A stretch of DNA of 64,000 nt from the NCBI GenBank assembly GCA_017893485.1, contig CM030368.1, forward strand, positions 173,010,004 to 173,074,003. The letters are read 5' to 3'. Shown one piece after another: positions 11,456 to 20,832 of this stretch. The translations under genes were made by a program, and so were the position numbers. How positions within the stretch are numbered: the first letter of the stretch is position 1; each line of letters opens with the position of its first letter. This stretch comes from Hemerocallis citrina (Eukaryota; Streptophyta; Magnoliopsida; Asparagales; Asphodelaceae). The notes below the pieces were generated by a model that did no database searches, had not been told where the DNA came from, and saw nothing but the letters and a program-made list of their open reading frames with translations.

Positions 11456-12010
11456 CCCATTACCAGTTGCCATGTCTCATGATTACATGATTCATGTCTG
11501 TAATTATATGTTGCCATATTTAATGATTACATGATTCATGCCTGTTACTACAATCTGATTATATGTTGCCATGATTCGTGATGATTCATGCCTGTTATTA
11601 CAATATGATGCCATGTTTCATGCTTACGTGATTCATGCCTGTTACTACTACCTGTTGCTATGTTTCATGACTACATGATTCATGCATATTCCTACTCCTG
11701 TGATTCCACGACTACGTGATTCGTGCCTGTTACCTGTTTCCTGACGCCTGAGTACACGGACCTATAGAAACCCACCACTAGATCTAAACGTAACTTGTTT
11801 GAATGTAGCAACCATGTGGTAAAAGTTTGGGACGCATAAAGTGCTACCTAGATAGTAATAATACAAGACTTGACATACATGATACCTGTTACATGCTTAC
11901 CTCTTACATGATACCTGTATATGCTACTTGATACCTGTTACCTGTTTTCCTGCTTTCATGATACTTGATACCTGATACATGTTACCTGTACCATGTTAGC
12001 ATTATGTTAT
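11456..12010 (+). repeat. Degenerate CATGATTCATGCCTGTTAC / ATACCTGTTAC repeats
   Basis: Imperfect repeats of about 50-60 bp built from ACATGATTCATGCCTGTTAC fill 11456-11740. Shorter GATACCTGTTAC-like repeats fill 11870-12010. The related LTRs hold comparable CTTGATACTTGTTAC runs at 29868-29960 and 33340-33420, so this is a family-wide variable region of the LTR. Confidence 0.7.
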
Positions 12011-12561
12011 TTGATTATGTTCATGATTCATGGTAGTTGTTCTATTTTGTTGTCATGTCTATTCCATGCTATTTATTTATCTTTTTCCCTGTACTTGTGC
12101 CTGCACTACAAGAGGCCCGTAATACATTGACGGACGTTTTGTTTTCTTTTTCTCTTCCTGCAATTTATTAAATTGCAGATTTTGTAGATCAGCTGCCTGA
12201 TGGAGTAGGTGAACTGAGATTCTAGATGCTGGAGTTTTGCTATTATCTATTTATTTCCTGTTGCTTATTTGAAAAATGGTACTTGGTTACTTGGATTATT
12301 TTGTATTGGGCAATTTGACCCAGGATTATTGACTTGTTCAGATCTGGTTTATTTGAGATTATTATATTTTGGCTTCAAGTAAATTCCTGTTGGTATATTG
12401 ATTCATTATGCACGCGTGGTTGACTTCGCTTGCTTCCTACTCTGATTATTCTTGTGAAATATTGTAAAGATCCTGACAACTTATGGATGATGAAAATCAT
12501 TCGCTGGGCTTAGTCACATATTCGTATTCCGTATTCTCTTTTTGGAAAGTGGGGCGTGATA

Positions 12562-12804
12562 AAAGCTGACTTTCGACACCGATGTGGGTAAGAGTGAGTG
12601 TGTGTCTTGTATGACTAAGTGGGAGTCGTGGTCAGTAGGCTGGCGGTGTAGCCAGGGGCAGTACGCTAAGATTTGACTGAATCAGGGGTACGTCACTCCA
12701 CATTGGCTAGAAAGGAGATCCTGGCGCTACGCTACAAGTCCCGGCTTCAGCGAGGATGCTGAATTCTTAAGAAAAAATCGTTGTTTCGGGTCGGGGTGTT
12801 ACAG
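12562..12804. other. Unassigned 243-bp segment ending like an LTR
   Basis: GC-richer than its surroundings, without a gene. It lies between the Tekay-like LTR end and the LINE and ends GGGTCGGGGTGTTACA, which resembles a gypsy LTR 3' terminus. It may be the remnant of another LTR or an extension of the preceding one. Confidence 0.35.
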
Positions 12805-12819
12805 TAATAATTGTTTTAA

Positions 12820-13900
12820 ATGATTGTATCATCTTGGAATATTAGAGGCTTAGGTGATAACAATAAGAGGATGGTTGTTTTTGATTTTATTGAATCTTCT
12901 CATTGTGACCTTATTGCTATTCAAGAATTCAAATTCATTTTCCTACCCCCACTCTTTATAGAGCTTTGGGAGCCTCTATTATTACTGAATGGATTTCTTT
13001 GATTTCTATTGGTGCTTCTGGTGGGATGCTTATAGGCTTTAGAGATAGTATGTTTCAATGTTCTAATATATTCAAGAATAAATTCTTTTTTTTGTGGAAG
13101 TGGAATGTTTTACCCTTAATTGCCCTCTTCTTTTTATTTTACTTTATGGTCCTTGGGTTAATATTTTAAAAGATGATTTTTGGAAAGAATTTTTAGATTG
13201 AAAAAAGAGCAATGCTCCATTAAAAACGTTACTGTAGCGTTGAAAACGTGAAAATAATCTAGGGTTATAACAACGGCCTAGGTTATAATGCATTATAACC
13301 TAGGCTGTTGTTCCTAACAACGGTCTATGTGGTTTTCATGAGTTTTCACAACATTTGTGTTTTCAATGGAGATTGCTCTTGAAAAAATCTTATCAATGGT
13401 TGGGTTATCTTTGGGGGTGATTTTAATGCTGTTAGATTTAATTCTGAAAGAAATTAGTACTCCTACAATAGGAGTGACTCTGATAATTTCAATATTGCTA
13501 TTAAAGATTTATCTCTTATTGATTATTCTATTCTTGGTAGACAATTTACTTGGTCTAACAAGAGATTAAATCCTAGCTTTGCTAAACTTGATAGATTCCT
13601 TGTCACTAATGATTGCAATTCTTCTTTTCCTTTATCTTATGTTCAGGCTTCTACTAATATCATCTCTAATCATGTTCCTCTGTTTCTATTTTCTCAATCT
13701 TCTTCTCCAACTTTTCTTAATTTTAAGTTTGAAAAGTTATGGCTAGAAGATCCTCCTTTTCTTTCTATGTTACCCTCTTATTTTCATTCTGTTAATTCTT
13801 TTCCTCACTCTAGTCTCATAAGATTTCTTGCTAAGCTTAAGTGGTAAAGAATAGTTGTAAATTGCGGAAAAAAGAAAGATTTGGACTTATTAATGATTGA
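12820..13900 (+). pseudogene. LINE apurinic-like endonuclease domain (broken)
   Basis: Nicks target DNA to start target-primed reverse transcription. The frame opens MIVSSWNIRGLGDNNKRM (WNxRG, the metal-site Asn region) and continues to DLIAIQE, which carries the catalytic Glu. After the MITE, GGDFNAVRF near 13415 supplies the DFN motif, followed by DYSILGRQFTWSNKR-like and NHVPLF-like segments near 13520-13685 in shifted frames. Known family order fits L1-type endonuclease; the reading frame is broken at least three times. Confidence 0.8.
13207..13378. mobile_element. Palindromic MITE, MULE-type, 9-bp TSD
   Basis: 172 bp with termini GAGCAATGCTCCATT and AATGGAGATTGCTC (inverted). It is flanked by TTGAAAAAA at 13198-13206 and 13379-13387. 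A 9-bp duplication points to the Mutator superfamily. The centre, 13277-13304, is a perfect 28-bp palindrome around ATAATGCATTAT. It is non-coding; its removal restores the LINE endonuclease sequence around the insertion point. Confidence 0.85.
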
Positions 13901-14285
13901 AATAAATGATTGAAAGAAGAAATTTCAAATCTAGCTCTCTTAGAGGAACATAACCCTCTTTACATTCCATATAGGAATAAGAGATGTGAGTTTCAAAAAG
14001 AATATCTTCATCTTCTCAATATGGAAAAGATTAAATGGTTTCAAAGAGCTAAAATCAAATGACTTACTTTGGGTGATGGTAATACTAGATTTTTTTCATA
14101 ATTATGCTTCTCATAGAAGAAGATCTAATAAAAATACATCTCTTCAGATAGAGATGAGGGAGGTTTCTGATTTAAATCATATTCATCAGGAGTTCTATAA
14201 ATCTGATGGGTTGTATAGGTGATACTTTTTTTATTGTGGATTGGGATACTTTGTATCCTACTGATACTATAATTAACTTAGGAAT

Positions 14286-14901
14286 TAGAACTTCCTTTTA
14301 CTAAGCAGGAAATTCACCAAGCTATTTGTGATCTTCCTATGGATTCTGTACCTGGTCCAGATGGTATCCTTACTTTCTTTTATAAATTTTTTTGGGAGGA
14401 TTTGAAGGAGGACATTTTGAGCATTTTTCAGGAGTTATATAATAACACCCTTGATTTTTCTAGAATTAATTATGCACGCATTGTGCTTATTCCTAAAATA
14501 GCAGGTGCTAACAAACTTAGCTAATTTAGACCAATCAGTCTTCTTAATGTTATCTTTAAAATTATTATGAAGGTTTTTAGCTAACAGATTAGCAAGGGTG
14601 ATTGGTAAACTTGTTGATATTATCAAATCTGATTTTATAAAAGATAGATTCATTTTGGATAGTGTTGCTGAAGCACAAGAAGTCATTCATTCTATTCACC
14701 TTGATAAATCTGAAGGTATTCTCTTAAAATTAAATTTTGAAAAAGCATATGATGGAGTTAACTGGGAGTTTTTGAAGAAAGTATTGAATGCCAGGGGTTT
14801 TGGCCTTAGGTGAATTAATTGTATTTTTTTATAGCTTATATTCTGGGACATCTTCTATGATTATTAACAATATTCAAGGTAAAAAAATTATTTGCAAAAG
14901 G
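14286..14901 (+). pseudogene. LINE reverse transcriptase, 5' part (broken)
   Basis: Segments match the plant LINE RT order: LPMDSVPGPDGILTFFYKFFW (about 14333-14395), ARIVLIPKIAGANKLS, a stop, FRPISLLNV, then a shifted frame with DSVAEAQEVIHSI and LLKLNFEKAYDGVNWEFL, the region of the first RT catalytic Asp (D in FEKAYD). It ends at the copia insertion; the GLRQGD-like motif resumes at 17399. Confidence 0.8.
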
Positions 14902-15603
14902 TGTTGAAGAATCTACCACAACTGGTAGTGCTAATAGCGGATGCACACTACAAGCAATATAAACTACCAAGACTTAGATGAACCAAGAACAAACCACCAC
15001 GATATATGCAAGATCTCACAAGAACACAATCAATATGCAGAGATAACTAATACTTCTTATTCCCCAAGAAATACAAAGATTACAAAAGAGATTATAACTC
15101 TCAATCTCCCTCCCTCACATTTGAAACACTCGGCACAATCCCCTCTTAAAGTTAAATTGATAACGGCTCATCAATTCTCTCTTTTCAGTTATTCAAAAGA
15201 AACAAACCCTAGAGTCTACAGCCATATATATAGTTCCCAAGTAAACCCTAAAAGATAAACAAAAATCCAGCTTATTGGGCCTTAAACTCGTCAGCCCAAA
15301 ATACACAGCGCCGATGTTGGTCGACCACACCCCCAAGTCGGTCGACCGCAACGTGTAAAGCCAACTCCTGAACTCTAGACCGGTCGACTGCACGGTCGAT
15401 TGTCTAGCTCTTTGTTGGACCCTGTACACTCGAATAACCTCCTACAGTAAAGGTCGGTCGACTGCAGCCCAGGTCGGTCGACCGCAACTCTCCAGACTGC
15501 ACACTTCTACTTTCTGCCATTGTCTCTTACTGTCTTCGTCTCCTCTTCTTCTCCAACTTCAAGTACTCAGTGCCTACGTGTATTTAAGGCTACAATCCTA
15601 AGA
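14902..15603 (-). repeat. 3' LTR of the deleted copia
   Basis: The minus-strand start lies next to an AAGTGGGAGATT polypurine tract at about 15604-15616 and the end is TTCTTCAACA (plus-strand TGTTGAAGAA at 14902). It contains several GTCGAC palindromes (15325-15480), often as GGTCGGTCGACCG, alongside a TCTTACTGTCTTCG-type leader. Confidence 0.75.
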
Positions 15604-16741
15604 ATCTCCCACTTGGACCAAATACACAATACTTCAAAGTTATTGTAATCTTTACCTCGCATTATCTCTGCCAATCTCCCACTTTCATGGAAGACTCAAG
15701 TACTTCCCATTCTCATGAAGAGCATCTCCGCCACTCCACCACGTGGAGTTCACCAATCACCCTTCATCGCCTTATGAAGGATGTGCTCCACCATTCACAT
15801 GGAGCACGAATACCGGAGAAACAACCTCCCGTGTCGGATTCCGTGTTACAAGAGTCCCTAACTCGCAGAATCTTCATCAACACCGGACATGGTTCAAAGC
15901 ATCTTAATGCACCTTCTGCACTAGAAGTCTCTGTGGATGACACCTCCAAAATATCCGCAGACTGTTCACCCCTACAGTCCCATTTCGGTTACCCTCATCG
16001 ATATCACCCCGCATATCGATACCAGTGCTCTCTACCTCATAAGAGTGACTTGAAGCTTCAACTGCCATATCGCAAAGTACCCTCACTGCAGTAATGTCTT
16101 ACCCTCTAGGATCACTTCTATGGCCAGCAACTCCCACTAAATTATTAATCTCCCCTCCACAACTGAAAGAACTCAGTTGCACCCCACACAACCTATTACT
16201 CGATACCGGCTGAGAGTCAATTACAAGAGAGACGCCCTTCACGTCTCTAAGAAAATACATCGTCCCCTCACGCTTTCCATTTGCAATCACCCTTGAACCT
16301 GCAGCTATACACCATTCCTCACTACCAACTCTAGTAGACAACCCCTCTTTGTATATCCTTCCAATCGAGATAAGATTTTTCTTCAAGTCTGGAACATGCC
16401 ATGTCTCTCGCAAGACAACACACTGATCATCATTGACTTTTACGATAACAGTATCAACCCCTCGTATAGGAGATCAATGACCATTCCCCACGATCACATC
16501 TCCAAAAGAACCCTCCTCGTAGTCATCAAACACCTCTCTCCTCTGAGTGCAATGAAAAGAAGCTCCTAAATCAATACACCAATCTTGAGTGCCCAACTCT
16601 TCTCAAACTGATAAGCATAACTCTTCAACAAGCCCCACTTGAGCTTCTTTTGGGGTATCTCTCTTCGGTTTCTCCTGCTTCCTCCTCATATAAGCCTTGA
16701 AATTGCGCATCATGTGACCCTTCTTATGACAATACCACAAC
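15604..16741 (-). pseudogene. Copia zinc knuckle and protease remnant
   Basis: Read on the minus strand: CCHC-type WYCHKKGHMMRNF at about 16730-16695, then DLGASFHCTQRREVF near 16575-16535 (the D-S/T-G active site changed to DLG). A longer open frame (16413-16099) follows with HVPDLKKNLISIGRI, the normal copia protease-to-GAG-pre-integrase passage. Downstream sequence to the polypurine tract at about 15610 has short, shifted frames only. Stops between segments make it non-functional. Confidence 0.75.
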
Positions 16742-17391
16742 CACAAGCAATAGAAACTACCAAGACTTAGATGAACCAAGAACAAACCACCATATATGCA
16801 AGATCTCATAAGAACAAAATCCATATGCAGAGATAACCGATACTTCTTATTCCCCAAAAAATACAAAGATTACATACAACTCTAAATCTCTCCCCTTCAC
16901 CTTTGAAACACTCGGCATAATCTCCTTTTAAAGTTGAACAATGATAACGGCTCACCAATTCTCTCTTTTCAGTTATTCAAAAGATACAAACCCTAGAGTC
17001 TACAGTCATATATATAGCCCCAACGTAAACCGTAAAATATAAACACAAATCCAGCTTATTGGGCCTTAAATTCGTCATCCCAAAATACACAACGCCGATG
17101 TCGGTATACTGCACCCCTAGGTCGGTCGACTGCAATGTGTAAAGCCAACTCCTAAACTCTAGATCGGTCGACCGCACAGTCGACTTTCCCTCTCTCTATT
17201 GGACCCTGTACACTCGAAAAACCTACTACAGTCAAGGTCGGTTGACCGCACCCCCGTTTGGTCGACCGCAACTCTCCAGACTGCACATCTTCTACTTTCT
17301 GTTGTTGTCTCTTGCTGTCTTCGTCTCCTCCTCTTCTTCACCAACTTCAAGTACTCAATGCCTTTGTGTATTTGAGGTCACAATCCTAACA
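16742..17391 (-). repeat. 5' LTR of the deleted copia (inner end missing)
   Basis: Direct copy of 14954-15603, with the same order of palindromes and leader. About 52 bp at the inner terminus, present at 14902-14953, are missing and replaced by the zinc-knuckle coding sequence. Confidence 0.75.
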
Positions 17392-17396
17392 AATGG

Positions 17397-18700
17397 GACC
17401 TTAGACAAGGTGATCATATCTCTCCTCTTCTCTTTGTTCTTGTTGATGATGTGTTCAACAACATGCTCTCTAAAGCTTGGGATCATGGTCTTATTGAAGG
17501 TTTGGGAGGTTTCCCTTCTTTTAAAGGTATCCTTAATCTACAATATGCTTATGACACTATTTTATTTTCCTTTTGTGATGGATTGATGCTTAGAAATCTA
17601 AAACTTCTTCTTTATTATTTTGAAAGTGTGTCTCATATGAAGATTAACTTCTTTAAATTTTCTACTATTTGGATTGGGGAGATCAATATAAACAGGATAA
17701 GATTTCTACCTTTTTAAACTATCCTTAAGGTTCTCTAAAAGTGTCTGGTATGAAGATTAACTTGTTTAAATCTCTACTATCTGGATTGGGGGAGGTCAAT
17801 ATAGACAGGATGAGATTGCTCCCTTTTTTAACTATCCTAAATGTTCTTTTCCTATGATTTCTTTGGGTAACCTTTAGGAGTTAGTAATCTTCACAAATCT
17901 GATTGGTATCCTGTAATTGATAAAATTGAATAGAGGCATAATAGTTGGTCTGGTAGATTCTTATCAAGAGCTAGTAGACTGACTCTTGTTAATTCAGTCC
18001 TTTCCAGTATTCGTATTTATCTTATGTCCTTCTTTTATCTTCCAGTATAGGTGTTTAAAAAGATTGATCAACTTAGAAGGAGATTCTTTTGGGTTTGTTC
18101 TTCTACTTATATGAATTGGTCTAGGGTTTTCAAGAGCAAACAAGAAGGGGGTTTGGATATTATCTATTTGAGGCATCAGAACATGGCCTTGCATGGAAAA
18201 TGGATATAGAATTCCTCTGAGGATAAGGTTTGGATTAGAATTATTAAGAGAAAATATTTTCGTAGGAGAATTATTGAAGATTTCTTTGAAATGTCTGCAA
18301 TTTGTTTCTCTTTTTGGAAAGGTAAAGCTGATTCTCCATTTAAATGTGGTTTACAAAAAGTTTGTGGTGATGCAAAAAATGTGAGATTTTAGAAAGATAT
18401 TTGGATTGGTAATTGTTGTCTTTCTTCTTCTTTTCCTGATCTGTATAAGATTGCTAGCTCCCCTAATGCTACTGTGTTCTCTTTATATACTACTAATAGA
18501 ATTAGGAAAGTTTGGAATATTAGTTTTTAGATGAGATCTATCTCTACAACAGACTCATGATTTTAATTCTCTTCTTCATTTATTGAGTAATTATGAGTGG
18601 AAACCTAGTAATGGTTTAAATGGAGATGGAATTGCGCGGGTTCTTTTACTGTTAAATCTTTTTTAGCTTTCTAAATGTTCGAGGTGAAATTGGCCCTTTT
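17397..18700 (+). pseudogene. LINE reverse transcriptase, 3' part (broken)
   Basis: Starts with DLRQGDHISPLLFVLVDDV (consensus GLRQGDPLSP) and continues to QYAYDTILFSF, where the catalytic YADD box has become YAYD. Further RT thumb-like segments (FYLPVFKKIDQLRRRFFW-like and GGLDIIYLRHQNMALHGKW near 18150-18205) follow in several frames. The YADD loss plus stops mean no activity. A 113-bp internal tandem duplication lies at 17637-17862. Confidence 0.75.
17637..17862 (+). repeat. Diverged 113-bp tandem duplication within LINE RT
   Basis: ATGAAGATTAACTT recurs at 17637 and 17750, followed in both by TTTAAAT...CTACTAT.TGGATTGGGG, AATATA.ACAGGAT and ACTATCCT. The copies differ at many positions by eye, so the duplication is old. 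Confidence 0.75.
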
Positions 18701-19010
18701 TATTGATTTATTTGGCAAAATGTTGCACCTCCTAAGGTTAGAATTTTACTTTGGCTTACTATATACAATAAACTTCTAACTGTGGATAATTTGAACAAAA
18801 GAAACCTAGCCATTGGGAAAAAAATGTGTTCTTTGTTCTTGTTCTAATGTGTCTGCTTACCACATTTTTGTAAAATGTTCTTTTGTTAAACAAGTTTGGC
18901 TTGTTCTGAAATTGGCTTATAAATTTAGAGGGTTTCCTTCATCTATTAAGTCTTGGTGGGGTCAGTGGAGATTAAAGAGGATTTCTAAGAATAATAGACT
19001 ATAATGGGAT
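18701..19010 (+). pseudogene. LINE zinc-binding (zf-RVT) region
   Basis: RILLWLTIYNKLLTVDNL-like residues precede CVLCSCSNVSAYHIFVKCSF (about 18826-18885), matching the CxxC...HxxxxC zinc-binding module that follows the RT in plant LINE ORF2. The frame around it is broken by at least one shift. Confidence 0.7.
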
Positions 19011-19785
19011 ATGATCATGATGGCTTTAATTTAGGTTTTTTGGAAAGAATGAAATAGCAGAAAAAAAGATTTTTTCTGAAGAAATTTTCTGATTTTATTA
19101 ACATTCTTGATTCCATATGTTTTTTTATCTCCTTTTGGTCAGAGATCCTTCCTCCTAAGAAGGCAAAGATGGAATTCAGTGCTTTGACAGATACATGCAA
19201 GACTTTCATCCGTCAAACCAATAGTAACAATGTAGATGGTGATCCTAGTTCGTTTGTGGCTCAGCACTTGAATGTGCAGACTCATCAACAACCTGATAAT
19301 GAAGCAATGCCTAATGTTGCTACTACTGTAATTGAAGATGATGTGCAGGCTAATCAACAACCTGATCCTCTACTGCCTCATGGTGCTCCTACTGCTGATT
19401 TAGTTAATCATCTGGAGGGTTTTGATGAAGATCCTATATCTACTACCATTGCCTCTATCTCATCTATGACCAACCACCGGCAAGAATACATCACAGGGAT
19501 TCTACTTGTTCAATCTATGCAAGCTCCATTTGAGGCTAACCAGAAGAGTGCTGATGGGGAAGAGATTGTGATCTGAGATCCTTAGTTTGAAGACTTTATC
19601 CTGATATTTTTAATTTCTATCTGTCTACTCTTGTTTTTTGCTGGTACTTTGCTTTGCTTCTCTGCTATGGAGAGCAGGATGTATGTTACCCTTTTGTTCG
19701 GTCTTGGCCTTGTTGCCTGTAACTCTGAACTCTGTTATGTTTTGGTTTCATATATATTGGCTGCTGACTATCAAAAAAATATAAT
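19011..19785 (+). pseudogene. LINE ORF2 C-terminal tail and 3' UTR
   Basis: An open frame through ILDSICFFISFWSEILPPKK continues without a stop into MEFSALTDTCKTFIRQ and ends at TGA 19574-19576. I therefore read 19169-19576 as the ORF2 C-terminus, not a separate gene. It holds two related phrases, NVQTHQQPDNEAMP and DVQANQQPDPLLPH. A 3' UTR of about 200 bp ends in a short A-run (ATCAAAAAAATATAATG). Confidence 0.55.
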
Positions 19786-20502
19786 GTTGATGCAGAGCGA
19801 GACACTTAGCCTTAGTTTTCTTTTTTATTTGCAATAACAAACATATCTAAAATTTCAATCCTGATACTGAAACATGTTAAAGCAATAGGATGACAAGCCC
19901 GTTTCACGTAAAATTGGTAGACACAACTTACAACCATGAGTGATCACATTGACTAAAAGTCTGTCCTTCGGCATTAAATTAAATTCATTAATGCAAATGA
20001 ATTACTACTTATGCTTTGCTAGGCTTCAATATCAGTATTGACTATAGAATCTGTTCTGGACGTTGAGGATAAAACATCTGCATCCATCTGCTACAATATT
20101 AATTTCTGTGCAAAAGGAAATATGATCATCAGGGTATTGGAATTCTCAAGGATCCACAGAGGCTTGAATGTGGCACTCACTAGAGAATTATACGAAATTG
20201 CCATCTTGGAAACACTTACACAAAATCCTCTTAGCGTTTCAATCCAGTATAAACTATTTCTCCCAATCGTTGACAAGAGAAACTCTTCCCAAACCCTTCT
20301 ATGTAAGTAAAGAACTCAAAATGACCTTTACAATAGAAATACCGGCTCTGTTTGAGCCAAACACTGCCTGACAACTCAGATAAAAGAACTAAAGGCTTTT
20401 AATATAATAACTAAAGAAACACATGGTAGCATTCATCGGTGAAAATTTAAAACAAAATTTGCTCCTCTCTCAAACTTTTGGTGACATAAAATGGCTGATA
20501 TG
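19786..20502. other. Intergenic, no gene supported
   Basis: A+T-rich. An open frame at 20038-20310 (90 codons) shows no recognisable motif and has an equally long frame opposite. The last bases ATATG (20498-20502) are one copy of the copia TSD. Confidence 0.5.
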
Positions 20503-20696
20503 TGTTAGGATTTGAATGGGTTGTGGATTGTTAGGGTTTTGAGAAGATGGATGAGAAGAGAGGAAGAAGAAGATGTCTGCTGTGGGAGAGAGAGGCACAA
20601 AATGTTGATTTTTTCATTTCTTGATTCTCATCTCTTACATATGGAAAAGATACAAAGCCCAATGGGCCCAAAAGCAATTTGGATCATAACATAACA
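20503..20696 (-). repeat. 3' LTR of copia-1
   Basis: 194 bp. It differs from the 25331 copy by only a few bases by eye (GGTTGTGG/GGTTATGG, GTCTGC/GTCGGC, a GA indel), which suggests a fairly recent insertion. Its inner border AATGTCCACCTTGAACC reads GGTTCAAGGTGGACATT on the minus strand, the likely polypurine tract. Confidence 0.9.
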
Positions 20697-20832
20697 ATGT
20701 CCACCTTGAACCAAATTGCATCTAAAACAAACTAAAACATAAAGCAAATGTATGAAGCAAAGATAACCTAAAACAAAGGTAAATATAAAGATATACTAGC
20801 AACATGCTTGAAACAAAACTAGCTCAAACTAG

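Larger units (their letters stand above)
2936..12561 (+). mobile_element. 5'-truncated Tekay/Del-like chromovirus with nested solo LTR
   Basis: A Ty3/gypsy chromovirus fragment lacking its 5' LTR, gag and protease. It keeps reverse transcriptase, RNase H, integrase and chromodomain (2936-5815), a polypurine tract and a long 3' LTR (5913-12561). Protein matches by eye are closest to the minus-strand element at 40811-51792. The LTR is related to the one at 27792-30517: TGTAACCCC start, the block GTAGTGGACAAT, and an end matching CGTATT...GGGGCGTGA. Stops and frameshifts in every domain make it non-functional. Confidence 0.85.
5913..12561 (+). repeat. 3' LTR of the Tekay-like element, split by a solo LTR
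   Basis: Starts TGTAACCCCTC and ends GGGGCGTGATA, where CA would be expected; compare GGGGTGTGACA at 30517. Without the solo LTR (7092-9993) and its TSD it is about 3.7 kb. It has no genes: open frames at 6380-7050 are Pro/Leu-rich leader sequence also seen in the related LTRs at 28600-29150. A telomere-like CTAACCCTAA occurs near 6340. Confidence 0.75.
14902..17391 (-). mobile_element. Internally deleted copia element inside the LINE
   Basis: Two direct LTRs (14902-15603 and about 16742-17391) enclose a minus-strand fragment of about 1.1 kb with a zinc knuckle and protease remnant. Flanking 5-mers AAAGG (14897-14901) and AATGG (17392-17396) form a TSD with one mismatch, and the LINE RT frame resumes directly afterwards. 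Integrase, RT and RNase H are absent. The primer-binding site and gag N-terminus were lost in a deletion that fused the 5' LTR to the zinc knuckle. Confidence 0.8.
12805..19785 (+). mobile_element. Decayed L1-type LINE carrying a MITE and a copia element
   Basis: A non-LTR retrotransposon ORF2 in order: endonuclease, reverse transcriptase, zinc-binding motif, C-terminal tail, 3' UTR and a short A-run near 19775. Many frameshifts and stops are present. It was interrupted by a MITE (13207-13378) and a copia element (14902-17391). No ORF1 is visible upstream, so it is probably 5' truncated, and I could not establish a convincing TSD. Confidence 0.85.

Noticed and set aside
19169..19576. Independent 135-codon gene
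   Set aside because: The upstream frame continues into it without a stop from LINE ORF2 sequence, so it is best read as the LINE C-terminus.
12805..19785. Target-site duplication for the LINE
   Set aside because: TAATAATTG upstream and ATAATGTTG downstream are similar but not convincing in A+T-rich DNA.
20038..20310. 90-codon gene
   Set aside because: No motif, and an opposite-strand frame of similar quality; not supported.
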